Assembly (NCBI GenBank): GCA_031371615.1
Contig: JANMJY010000015.1
Coordinates: 1-9,294 of the forward strand
Origin: Gaiellasilicea sp031371615
GTDB lineage: Bacteria; Actinomycetota; Thermoleophilia; Gaiellales; Gaiellaceae
Length of the DNA stretch: 9,294 nucleotides
Direction: 5' to 3'
The translations under genes were made by a program, and so were the position numbers. Every line of letters begins with the position of its first letter. The first letter of the stretch is position 1. Of the stretch, positions 1 through 8,497 are shown one piece after another. The notes under the pieces are model-generated. The model was not told the origin of the DNA and ran no database searches. It saw only the letters and a program-made list of their open reading frames with translations.

Positions 1-626
1 CGGCGGCTGAACGCGACCACCACAGTGCCCGGCTTCAGGCTCTGGAAGGAGACAGCGCCGGTCCAGTCGAGCGGCGCCTTGCGCTCGAAGAAGCGAACCT
101 CGGCCTCGGGAAAGGCGTTCTGGATCAGCGGCAGCGACTCGACGGCGCCGAGCAGGAGGATGTGCTTGTACTCCCCTGCGAGCAGCAGTCGCGTCCAGGC
201 GGAGCCGCGCTCGCTGTCGTCGGCCCATTGCACCTCGTCGAGGACGAGCACCTCACCGGAGAGCGGGGCCATCTCGGCCGTGCAGCAGATGATCGGAGCC
301 CGCTCGTTGACGCGCTCTTCACCGGTGACGAGCCCGACGTGCTCGGCGCCGAGCTGCGCGCTCAGTCGCCGATGCGCCTCCTGAGCCAGCATCCGCAGCG
401 GCGCGGCGAAGACGCCGCGGCCGGTCTCGGCGAGGAACTCGAGCGCCGAGTGCGTCTTGCCGGAGTTGGTGGGGCCAACGTGAGCGACGACCGTCTCGGG
501 CTCGATCACCCGGAACGGGAGGACGATCTCGGGCTCGGGGACGCGAGCGTGCGCGTCGCGGCGCTGACGGCGCTGTCCGCGGCTCGGCCGCTTCTGGCGG
601 CCGCGATGTTCCCGGCGAGATGCCAC
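1..626 (-). CDS. SUV3-like DExH-box RNA helicase, N-terminal part (cut by window edge)
   Basis: Probable ATP-dependent RNA helicase of the SUV3 (mitochondrial RNA degradosome helicase) type. The visible 208 residues start with a very basic tail (about residues 2-28, mostly Arg/Gln/Lys). The first RecA-like domain follows, with Walker A GPTNSGKT at 51-58, APLRMLA at about 75-81, TGEE at 101-104, CTAEM at 115-119 and the Walker B/DExH box LDEVQ at 129-133. Next comes RGSAWTRLLL, and the sequence leaves the window at SLKPGTVVVAFSR. The GPTNSGKT and DE(I/V)Q forms and the PGxxVVAFSR stretch are typical of SUV3 rather than of DEAD-box or RecQ helicases. The GTG start at 626 is the first start codon after the in-frame stop of ftsX, six bases away, and has only a weak AGG upstream, so translation is probably coupled to ftsX. 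The C-terminal helicase half is outside the window. The family call is firm; the cellular role is unknown. Confidence 0.85.
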   Translation of the reverse strand, partial: MASRREHRGRQKRPSRGQRRQRRDAHARVPEPEIVLPFRVIEPETVVAHVGPTNSGKTHSALEFLAETGRGVFAAPLRMLAQEAHRRLSAQLGAEHVGLVTGEERVNERAPIICCTAEMAPLSGEVLVLDEVQWADDSERGSAWTRLLLAGEYKHILLLGAVESLPLIQNAFPEAEVRFFERKAPLDWTGAVSFQSLKPGTVVVAFSR

Positions 627-632
627 GAGGCG

Positions 633-1499
633 CTAGACCTGTAGGAAACGCCGAAGCGTCAAGCCGGAGCCGACGGCGCCCACGCCCAGCCCGACGAAGA
701 GCAGGATCAGCGCGTTCACGAAGAACGAGAGCGCCTCGACGTCCGAGGACGACTCGATCCGGCCGAGGATCGCCGGCAGCGCCAGCTCCTTGCCGACGAG
801 CAGTAAGAGGATCGCGACAAGCGAGCCGAGGAGCCCGCAGATCAGGCCCTCGAGCATGAACGGGCCGCGGACGAACCAGTTCGTCGCTCCGACGAGCTTC
901 ATCACCTCGATCTCACGGCGTCGGGAGAAGATCGAGAGGCGGATCGTGTTCGCGATCAGCAGCGTCGAAGCGACAAGGAGCACAAGCACCGCGGCTAAGA
1001 AGACGATCTCGATCACGCGGGCGACGCGCAGGATTCGGTCGGCAGTCTGCTTGCCGTACTTCACCTTGTCCACCCCGTCCGGGAGCGGCTTGAGGCTGGC
1101 GGCGATCGCGTTCACGTCCTCGGCGCGGCGCGGTACGACCTCGTGCGACGGCGGCAGCGGGTTCGAGGGCAGGTTGGCGGTCAGCTCGGGGAACTTTTTT
1201 TGCATCCGCTCGAGCGCCTTCTCGGCGGAGACGAACGTGACCGACTTGACGCGCGGGTCGGCCTCGAGCTGGGCGCGCACGGCGTTGATCTGCGACTCCT
1301 TCGCGTCCTGCACATAGAAGACCTTGACCAGCAGCTCACGCTTGACGTGGTCGGACCAGGACACGACCCACGAGCCGAGCGCGATGAAAAGGCCGAGCAG
1401 GAACATGCCGATCAGCACCGTCATCGTCGCGGCAATCGTGGTCGAGAGATTGGCGCCGAGCGAGCGAAGCGATTCCGAGAAGAGCAGCCGGACCCTCAT
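633..1499 (-). CDS. ftsX: FtsX, permease-like subunit of the FtsEX cell-division complex
   Basis: FtsX is the membrane partner of the ATPase FtsE. The complex sits at the septum and switches on peptidoglycan hydrolases across the membrane. The 288-residue product has the family layout: a short cytoplasmic N-terminus, TM1 at about 23-47, a large extracytoplasmic domain at about 48-163, then TM2 (164-186), TM3 (213-236) and TM4 (258-282). The cytoplasmic coupling segment RRREIEVMKLVGA lies at about 193-205 between TM2 and TM3; this motif is characteristic of FtsX and MacB-type permeases. The ATG start overlaps the ftsE stop as ATGA, so the two are translationally coupled. The stop is six bases before the SUV3-like helicase. 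One oddity is a seven-A run at codons 100-102 (CAA AAA AAG) in otherwise GC-rich sequence. Identification is secure from topology and the ftsE partner. Confidence 0.95.
   Translation of the reverse strand: MRVRLLFSESLRSLGANLSTTIAATMTVLIGMFLLGLFIALGSWVVSWSDHVKRELLVKVFYVQDAKESQINAVRAQLEADPRVKSVTFVSAEKALERMQKKFPELTANLPSNPLPPSHEVVPRRAEDVNAIAASLKPLPDGVDKVKYGKQTADRILRVARVIEIVFLAAVLVLLVASTLLIANTIRLSIFSRRREIEVMKLVGATNWFVRGPFMLEGLICGLLGSLVAILLLLVGKELALPAILGRIESSSDVEALSFFVNALILLFVGLGVGAVGSGLTLRRFLQV
1194..1200 (-). other. A AAA AAG slippery heptamer inside ftsX
   Basis: On the coding strand codons 100-102 of ftsX read CAA AAA AAG, so the heptamer A AAA AAG lies in the X XXY YYZ phase that promotes -1 ribosomal frameshifting, as in dnaX. 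The complete run is seven As (1195-1201). Elsewhere in the window adjacent lysines are usually AAG AAG, for example in the secA tail, so the A-run goes against local codon preference. I did not identify a convincing stimulatory hairpin or upstream Shine-Dalgarno, so function is only a possibility. Confidence 0.3.
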
Positions 1500-2350
1500 T
1501 CGCTTTCGTACCCTCCGCGGCGCTCGTCGCGCGCGAGCCGCCCGTCCTCGAGGGCGATCACGCGGCGGCGCATCTTGTCGACCATCTCGCGGTCGTGGGT
1601 GACCATCAGGATCGTCGTACCCGCCCGGTTGATCCGGTAGAGCAGCTGCATGATCCCGACCGACGTGTCCGGGTCAAGGTTGCCGGTCGGCTCGTCGCAG
1701 ATCAGGAGCGGTGGGTGGTTGACGACGGCGCGCGCGATCGAGACCCGCTGCTGCTCGCCGCCCGAGAGCTCGTCCGGCAGCGAGCCGTTCTTGTCCGAGA
1801 GCCCGACGAGCGAGAGCGCCTCGGGCACCTTTTTCCGGATGCTGGACGTGCTCTCGCCCTGCACCTTGAGCGCGTACGCGACGTTCTCGCCGGCGGTGCG
1901 GTTCGGGAGCAGCTTGAAGTCCTGGAAGACGCAACCGACGTTGCGGCGGAGCAGCGGCACCTTCGACTGCTTGAGACGTGAGAGGTCGCGGCCGCCGACG
2001 AGGATCCGGCCCGAGCTCGGCTCGAGCTCCTTCAGCAGCAGGCGGATCATCGTCGACTTGCCCGAGCCGGAGGCACCGACGACGAAGACGAACTCGCCCT
2101 TGTCGATCACGAAGGAGACTCCGTTCAGGGCGGTCACGTTCGGCTCGTAGACCTTGGTCACGCTCTCGAACACGATCATCGTCCCAGCGATCGAGGCGTC
2201 GATCGTGGCTGCAGCAGAGGCGTCTGCCGGAATGCCGTTCTGCGGCTCGGCGGCCGCCGTTTGGGTCACGTCTGTCTGCAAGTTCGTGTCAGTCACCGGA
2301 ATCAGGGGGAAGTCGGCGCGATCGTTGTCGACCGTGTGCCGCTCCGGCAT
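1496..2350 (-). CDS. ftsE: FtsE, ABC-type ATPase of the FtsEX division complex
   Basis: Cytoplasmic ATPase that drives FtsX. Numbered from the canonical start Met (ATG at 2177-2179, sequence MIVFESVTKVY), it has Walker A GASGSGKST at 35-43, a Q-loop in VFQDFKLLPNRT, the ABC signature LSGGEQQR, Walker B LLICDEPTGNLD and a switch histidine in MVTHD. This core is about 227 residues, the normal FtsE size. The reading frame stays open upstream for about 60 more codons, to ATG 2350 or TTG 2362. That extension is Ala/Asp/Thr-rich and roughly four fifths of its codons end in G or C, which looks translated. None of the three starts has a strong Shine-Dalgarno. I placed the start at ATG 2350; ATG 2179 is a serious alternative. 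The stop overlaps the ftsX start by four bases, and prfB ends about 31 bases upstream. Confidence 0.9.
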   Translation of the reverse strand: MPERHTVDNDRADFPLIPVTDTNLQTDVTQTAAAEPQNGIPADASAAATIDASIAGTMIVFESVTKVYEPNVTALNGVSFVIDKGEFVFVVGASGSGKSTMIRLLLKELEPSSGRILVGGRDLSRLKQSKVPLLRRNVGCVFQDFKLLPNRTAGENVAYALKVQGESTSSIRKKVPEALSLVGLSDKNGSLPDELSGGEQQRVSIARAVVNHPPLLICDEPTGNLDPDTSVGIMQLLYRINRAGTTILMVTHDREMVDKMRRRVIALEDGRLARDERRGGYESE

Positions 2351-2381
2351 CTGGAGTGCCAAAGTCTAGCCGACACGCCGG

Positions 2382-3486
2382 TTAGACCGCCTTGCCCGCC
2401 GCCTTGGCGAGCAGGTACTCGCGCACGAAGCCGTCGAGGTTGCCGTCGAGCACGCCCTGGGCGTTGCCGACCTCGTAGCCGGTGCGGAGATCCTTGACAA
2501 GTTGGTAGGGCTGGAGCACGTAACTCCGGATTTGACTCCCGAAGCCGATGTCCTGCGCTGCCCCACGCTCCTTGGCGAGCTCGGCCTCGCGCTGCTCCTC
2601 CTGCAGCTCGACGAGCCTGGACTTGAGGATCCGCAGGGCCGTCTGCTTGTTCGAGGTCTGCGAGCGCTCGTTCTGGCACTGGACGACGATCCCGGTCGGC
2701 AGATGGGTGATCCGGACGGCGGAGTCGGTCTTGTTGACGTGCTGGCCGCCGGCCCCCGAGGCGCGGTAGGTGTCGACCCGCAGGTCGTCCTCGTCGATCT
2801 CGACGGCGCTCTCCTCGGGCAGGAGCGGCGCGACGACGGCCTGCGCGAAGGCGGTGTGGCGGCGGTGGGCGCTGTCGAAAGGGCTCAGGCGGACGAGCCG
2901 GTGCACGCCGCGCTCGGCCTTGAAGAGGCCATAGGCGTTCTCGCCCTTCGCGGTGAACGTCGCCGACTTGAGGCCGGCCTCCTCGCCCGGGCTCGCCTCG
3001 ACGAGCTCCGTCTGGAAGCCGCGGTCCTCGGCCCAACGCAGGTACATCCGCAGCATCATCTCCGTCCAGTCCTGGGCGTCGGTGCCGCCCGCGCCCGAGT
3101 GGACGGACACGACCGCGTCGCCGGTGTCGTACTCGCCGTTGAAGAGCGCGTCCTCCTGGAGCCGCTCGAGCTCGCTCCGGATCGGCTGCAGCTGCGACTC
3201 GATGTCGCCGGCGAGATCGGGTTCGAGCTCCAGCAGTTCGGCCGCGTCGTCATGCTCACGCTGAAGCCGCTCGTAGCGCTCGAGGCGCTTCGAGAGGCGG
3301 GAGTGCTCGGTCGAGACGGCGGTCGCGCGGGCCTGGTCGTCCCAGAAGCCCGGTTCCCCCAGCTCCTGCTCGAGCTCGGTGACGCGGGACGCTACGGTGT
3401 CCGGGTCAAAGGTAATCACGAACCCAGGCAAGCTGGGCTCTGATCTCCTCGAGCTGCTGGTCGAGCGGAATCGCGGTCTCGGACAT
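2382..3486 (-). CDS. prfB: Peptide chain release factor 2 (RF2), expressed through a programmed +1 frameshift
   Basis: RF2 recognises UGA and UAA stop codons and triggers peptide release at the ribosome. Translation from ATG 3486 gives 26 residues ending RDYL, then in-frame TGA at 3406-3408. Skipping one T continues as DPDTVASRVTELEQ and gives a 367-residue protein, against 365 in E. coli. The join RDYL/DPD closely matches E. coli RGYL/DYD. Numbered on the shifted product, the stop-codon recognition tripeptide SPF is at 201-203 and the catalytic SGAGGQHVN loop has GGQ at 246-248. The product ends KAV and a TAA stop. An AGGA 7 bases before the ATG supports this start. Calling the gene unshifted from 3557 adds 50 spurious N-terminal residues. 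ftsE follows within about 31 bases; the cupredoxin gene ends 126 bases upstream. Confidence 0.95.
3405..3411 (-). promoter_or_regulatory. RF2 programmed +1 frameshift site (CTT TGA C)
   Basis: The coding strand reads TAC CTT TGA CCC in frame with ATG 3486, with TGA as codon 27. The peptidyl-tRNA on CTT slips to TTT, so reading continues with GAC CCG GAC. When RF2 is scarce, UGA is decoded slowly and the shift is favoured, which closes an autoregulatory loop (established for E. coli). The purine-rich internal Shine-Dalgarno found three bases before CTT in E. coli is not obvious here. The upstream bases are TGGGTTCGTGATTAC, in which only GTGAT could pair with part of the anti-Shine-Dalgarno. 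This absence is an observation; its effect on efficiency is unknown. Confidence 0.92.
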
Positions 3487-3493
3487 CGATCGA

Positions 3494-3497
3494 TCCT
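3494..3497 (-). promoter_or_regulatory. Ribosome binding site that fixes the prfB start
   Basis: AGGA on the minus strand, seven bases before ATG 3486. It supports initiation at this ATG in the pre-shift frame. The upstream extension of the downstream frame to 3557 has no comparable support. Confidence 0.6.
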
Positions 3498-3510
3498 AGC
3501 CGAGCACCGG

Positions 3511-3534
3511 CCTGCGGCGGCTTCCGCCGGCAGG
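3511..3534 (-). terminator. GC-rich hairpin between the cupredoxin gene and prfB
   Basis: CCTGCGGCGG and CCGCC(G)GCAGG form a 10-bp stem with one bulged base and a three-base loop, in the 126-base gap. It could terminate cupredoxin transcription or be structure in the prfB leader, ending 24 bases before the prfB ATG. There is no T-tract after it on the minus strand, so intrinsic termination is uncertain. Confidence 0.35.
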
Positions 3535-3553
3535 TCGCCGCGGCCTCGACCGT

Positions 3554-3589
3554 TCATCCGGGCCTCATATCCGACCGAGACCCGGATGA
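3554..3589. repeat. 9-bp inverted repeat downstream of the cupredoxin gene
   Basis: TCATCCGGG (3554-3562) and CCCGGATGA (3581-3589) are perfect inverted copies separated by 18 bases, just after the cupredoxin stop. It could be a transcript-end stem-loop or a binding site controlling prfB. No T-run follows. Only the symmetry is seen; function is inferred. Confidence 0.4.
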
Positions 3590-3612
3590 TTCAACGTGCT
3601 TGGCGTCGACGG

Positions 3613-4014
3613 CTAGCGAACGTAGAAGTCCGCGAACTGACCGGCCTTGTAATGACCGGGCAGGTTGCAGATCAGAGCGTAGTGACCCTTCGCCAACGTC
3701 AGGGTCAGCTTCTTCGTCTGGCCGGGCTTCAACTCTCCAACCTCGCCGACTGCACCCGCTTCGTCGGCCTCCTTGCCCTTCAGGAGATTCCCAGCCGGCT
3801 TGGCCGACTTGACGACCACCAACTCGTGCGTCACCTTGCCGCTGCTCTGCAATACGAAGGTGACCTTCCCGGCCGGAGCCGCCTGCTTGGCAGGCAGGAT
3901 GTTGTACTCGCTCAGTCCGACGGGTACCACCTTCGATGAGGTCACCGCACTCGCGGTCACCGCGCCTGTTGCGGCGACCACGACGGTCGCGGCGGCAATC
4001 ATCCGCTTCATCAT
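3613..4014 (-). CDS. Exported cupredoxin (rusticyanin/sulfocyanin-like fold) with a Gln axial ligand
   Basis: Small secreted copper-binding electron carrier, 133 residues. A signal peptide (MMKRM, then a hydrophobic Ala/Val stretch to about 23, probable cleavage after ASA) sends it outside the membrane; there is no lipobox Cys. The mature part of about 110 residues carries the cupredoxin pattern: His63 in VTHELVV, then ALICNLPGHYKAGQ with Cys116 and His121 as ligands. At the axial position, five residues after the second His, rusticyanin and plastocyanin have Met; here it is Gln126 (codon CAG). A strong GGGAGGAG lies six bases before the ATG. It sits between secA and prfB with gaps on both sides (267 and 126 bases), so it may be its own transcription unit. 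The redox partner is unknown; nothing nearby encodes a respiratory complex. Confidence 0.85.
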   Translation of the reverse strand: MMKRMIAAATVVVAATGAVTASAVTSSKVVPVGLSEYNILPAKQAAPAGKVTFVLQSSGKVTHELVVVKSAKPAGNLLKGKEADEAGAVGEVGELKPGQTKKLTLTLAKGHYALICNLPGHYKAGQFADFYVR

Positions 4015-4020
4015 CTTCGG

Positions 4021-4028
4021 CTCCTCCC
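4021..4028 (-). promoter_or_regulatory. Strong ribosome binding site of the cupredoxin gene
   Basis: GGGAGGAG with a six-base spacer (CCGAAG) before ATG 4014. It is the best Shine-Dalgarno in the window; it selects ATG 4014 over ATG 4011 and suggests high translation. Confidence 0.75.
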
Positions 4029-4068
4029 GTGCGTTGTCCAGTTGAGCTGATGCTTACGCCTCGCTCAC

Positions 4069-4157
4069 CCAGGCGCGTCGGGGTCGACACTGAGCCAGGT
4101 ACGGGTTTACCGCAGACGCCCTAGGCGCCTACCTCAGCGTGAGCAGGACGCGCCTGG
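4069..4157. repeat. 11-bp inverted repeat in the secA-cupredoxin gap
   Basis: The 267-base stretch 4015-4281 contains no credible gene. CCAGGCGCGTC (4069-4079) and GACGCGCCTGG (4147-4157) are perfect inverted copies 67 bases apart, and the palindrome TAGGCGCCTA (4122-4131) lies between them. The arms are 55-65 bases upstream of the cupredoxin ATG at their nearest. This could be paired regulator sites or a structured leader. I could not find a convincing -35/-10 pair here. Confidence 0.4.
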
Positions 4158-4281
4158 ATCGAGCGGTGTCCGGTGGTAGAGAAACGTGCGCAACGTCTTC
4201 CAAAAGCGCAAGTCACACATCGGCGGCGGCGGCGTCTTTGAGTGGGACGGCAACGGTAGGTATCGACTCGTTAGGTCGTCG

Positions 4282-6939
<2,658 letters not shown>

Positions 6940-6945
6940 CAACGT

Positions 6946-6951
6946 AGGGTA
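6946..6951 (-). promoter_or_regulatory. Candidate -10 box of a leaderless secA transcript
   Basis: TACCCT on the minus strand fits the actinobacterial TANNNT -10 and is followed by six bases and then ATG, so transcription could begin at the start codon. No good -35 is visible. This would account for the absence of a Shine-Dalgarno near the start. Confidence 0.4.
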
Positions 6952-6974
6952 GCCGCTGCGCGTGTTTCCTTACG

Positions 6975-7001
6975 GGGGCTTCACCGAGGCCTAACAGCCC
7001 C
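6975..7001. promoter_or_regulatory. Inverted repeat in the secA/7019 divergent promoter, possible operator
   Basis: GGGGCT (6975-6980) and AGCCCC (6996-7001) are perfect inverted arms 15 bases apart, with palindrome AGGCCT (6987-6992) near the centre. The element lies between the two candidate -10 boxes in a 79-base gap, where one bound protein could affect both promoters. Short arms in GC-rich DNA can arise by chance. Confidence 0.25.
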
Positions 7002-7005
7002 GCTG

Positions 7006-7011
7006 TAGCGT
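7006..7011 (+). promoter_or_regulatory. Candidate -10 box of a leaderless transcript for the gene at 7019
   Basis: TAGCGT fits TANNNT and is seven bases before the GTG start at 7019. There is no Shine-Dalgarno in the intervening TCGGTGC, as expected if the mRNA begins with the GTG. A -35 is not clear; TTCACC at 6980-6985 is too far away for normal spacing. Confidence 0.4.
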
Positions 7012-7018
7012 TCGGTGC

Positions 7019-7948
7019 GTGACGCGGCTCCTCGTGGTCATCGCCGTTCTGGCGGTCATTCCGGCAGCTGCCGCGGCTGCTCTGCGCGACCGGACCGTGG
7101 TCGGGCCGGTCTCTGCCGTGGCGATCACGGGTACAGAGGTCGGCTATGCCGACGAGTACCGGCGGCGCTGCTACGAGGTGCGCCGCTGGGACGTCGCGAC
7201 GCGCGGCGACGTGCGGATCGCAAGCCATTGCTTCGTGTCCACGAGCACCGGTAGCGGCATCGCCGCTGTGTCGGTGACGGGCGGTCGCGAGCTCTGGCTG
7301 ACCTACATCGGCGGCAACATCCGGGAGTGGTCGCTTTGGACGAAGCGCGGGACCGCACACGCGAAGCGGATCGAGTTCAAGGCCGCCGACGTCGACGGAC
7401 CGGCGCCGATCGTGGTCGGCCGTGCGTGGGACGATTCGCTGCCGTATGCCGTCGGGCGCAGGATCGTCGTCCTGGCCCCGAACGGCGCTCGCAAGTTCAC
7501 GCTGGACGCACCCGAGCAGGTGAGCGCGTTGAGCGCCCACTCGCGCGGCTACGCAGCGGTGCTCGCGGACGGAAGCGTCCTCGCGATCTCGCCCACCGGT
7601 CGCATCCTCGGGCAGACGCCGTTCGACCCCGCCGGCGCCCAGTCCGCCGTGCTGGCTGCGCCGGGACTCATCGTCGAGACCGCCGAGGGGCTCGAGATCC
7701 ATCACGGCGCCACCGTGACGCGGATCCCGCTGCCGGCGGGGGCGCGGTTCCTCGGCTTCTCGGAAGGCATCGTCGCCTACGGGACGGGGAGGCAACTGCG
7801 GCTGCGGCGGCTCGAGAGCGGCAAGGACGTTCTCTTCCGCACGCTCGCGCCTCGATTCGAGGCGCAGCTGGGCCGGCGCGGGCTCGCGTACGCGACCGAC
7901 CGCACGCTCGGCTTCGCCACCTGGGCGGACGTCAGCGGCTCTGTGTAG
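7019..7948 (+). CDS. Unrecognised exported protein, probably beta-propeller-like
   Basis: I do not recognise the family. The 309-residue product starts at GTG with a clear signal peptide: Met-Thr-Arg, then a hydrophobic Leu/Val/Ile/Ala stretch to about residue 21 ending AAAAA. The rest is predicted soluble and rich in short beta-strand-like segments (ITGTEVGYAD, GRRIVVLAPNGARKF, GYAAVLADGSVLAISPTGR, EGIVAYGTGRQLRLRRL). Recurring 'value plus GR/DG turn' units suggest a WD40- or PQQ-like propeller, but there are too few clear repeats to be certain. Two Cys in the mature part (in RRRCYEV and ASHCFVS) could form a disulphide outside the cell. No catalytic motif is visible. It is the only plus-strand gene here, divergent from secA, and its stop is three bases from the stop of the opposing gene. 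A sensor, binding or surface-scaffold role is possible but unproven. Confidence 0.75.
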   Translation: MTRLLVVIAVLAVIPAAAAAALRDRTVVGPVSAVAITGTEVGYADEYRRRCYEVRRWDVATRGDVRIASHCFVSTSTGSGIAAVSVTGGRELWLTYIGGNIREWSLWTKRGTAHAKRIEFKAADVDGPAPIVVGRAWDDSLPYAVGRRIVVLAPNGARKFTLDAPEQVSALSAHSRGYAAVLADGSVLAISPTGRILGQTPFDPAGAQSAVLAAPGLIVETAEGLEIHHGATVTRIPLPAGARFLGFSEGIVAYGTGRQLRLRRLESGKDVLFRTLAPRFEAQLGRRGLAYATDRTLGFATWADVSGSV

Positions 7949-7951
7949 AGC

Positions 7952-8497
7952 CTAGAGCGGCGTCACCTCGACCTGGAAGAGGTCACCGTCAAGCCGGTGG
8001 CCGAGGATCACGTGGTCGTCCTCGACGAGCTCGAGCTCGTCGCCTCTGTGGTCCGGGAACGCCCGAACCTCGATCCGCTTCGCCGCGACCGCCCAGATGC
8101 TCTCGCTCCGCCGGACGCCCTCGGCGCGGTACGGCGCGCTGACCGAGGCCTCGACCGCCTCGGCGAGCGACGCGAGCGCCCCGGCGGGGACGTCCTCCTC
8201 GACCAGCAGCGTGCCGTCCGGAAGTGCCGTGAAGTGGACCTCATCGCCGGGCAGCTCTGCCCGCACGCTCGCGACCGTGTCCCACTGTCGCGGCCGGTGC
8301 ACCCCGTGGATCGCCACCTCCCCGAGCGGCGACGGCTTGCCGAACGCGTCCGGCGGAGTGCCGACGAACCCGTCGGCGAGGCCCTGGATGATCTCCGCGG
8401 CCCGCGAGTGCGGCGGCCGGTCGGGCGCGCCGATGTCGAGGCCGGCCTGCTCCGCGAGCTGCTCGTGGAGCGCCCGGCTCCGGCGGAAGATGCCCAA
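7952..8497 (-). CDS. Conserved-looking protein of unknown function, coupled to hpf
   Basis: I do not recognise this 181-residue protein. It starts at TTG 8497, the codon immediately after the TAG stop of hpf in the same frame, so no earlier start is possible. AGG within the last hpf codons, five bases before the TTG, could serve as ribosome binding site; coupling or stop-start reinitiation is likely. The product has no signal peptide or membrane segment. A basic N-terminus (MGIFRRSRALHEQLAEQ) is followed by a Pro/Gly-containing middle, then an acidic alternating-strand C-terminal part (DGTLLVEEDVP, RIEVRAFPDHRGDELELVEDD, ending FQVEVTPL). No catalytic motif is visible. Codon use matches its neighbours. 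Its position suggests co-expression with hpf, hence a possible link to ribosome hibernation or stationary phase, which is only inference. Confidence 0.75.
   Translation of the reverse strand: MGIFRRSRALHEQLAEQAGLDIGAPDRPPHSRAAEIIQGLADGFVGTPPDAFGKPSPLGEVAIHGVHRPRQWDTVASVRAELPGDEVHFTALPDGTLLVEEDVPAGALASLAEAVEASVSAPYRAEGVRRSESIWAVAAKRIEVRAFPDHRGDELELVEDDHVILGHRLDGDLFQVEVTPL

Noticed and set aside
162..644. 160-codon plus-strand frame at the left end, and the short minus-strand frame at 125-322
   Set aside because: Both are shadows of the SUV3-like helicase, whose motifs are all read in the minus frame beginning at GTG 626.
2502..3443. 313-codon open frame on the plus strand opposite prfB
   Set aside because: Same antisense effect; the minus-strand RF2 motifs (SPF, GGQ) cover it fully.
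3487..3557. Upstream extension of the main prfB frame to an ATG at 3557 (391 residues)
   Set aside because: The added residues are Arg/Ser/Pro-rich with no RF2 similarity, cross a hairpin, and have no ribosome binding site; the frameshift from ATG 3486 gives the expected RF2 N-terminus and length.
3511..3589. Strong rho-independent terminator for the cupredoxin gene
   Set aside because: Two stem-loops exist but neither is followed by a T-run on the transcribed strand, so I kept them only as low-confidence structures.
3554..4090. 178-codon minus-strand frame overlapping the cupredoxin gene
   Set aside because: It lies in another frame of the same strand as a well-supported cupredoxin with signal peptide, copper ligands and strong ribosome binding site; its own product is low-complexity.
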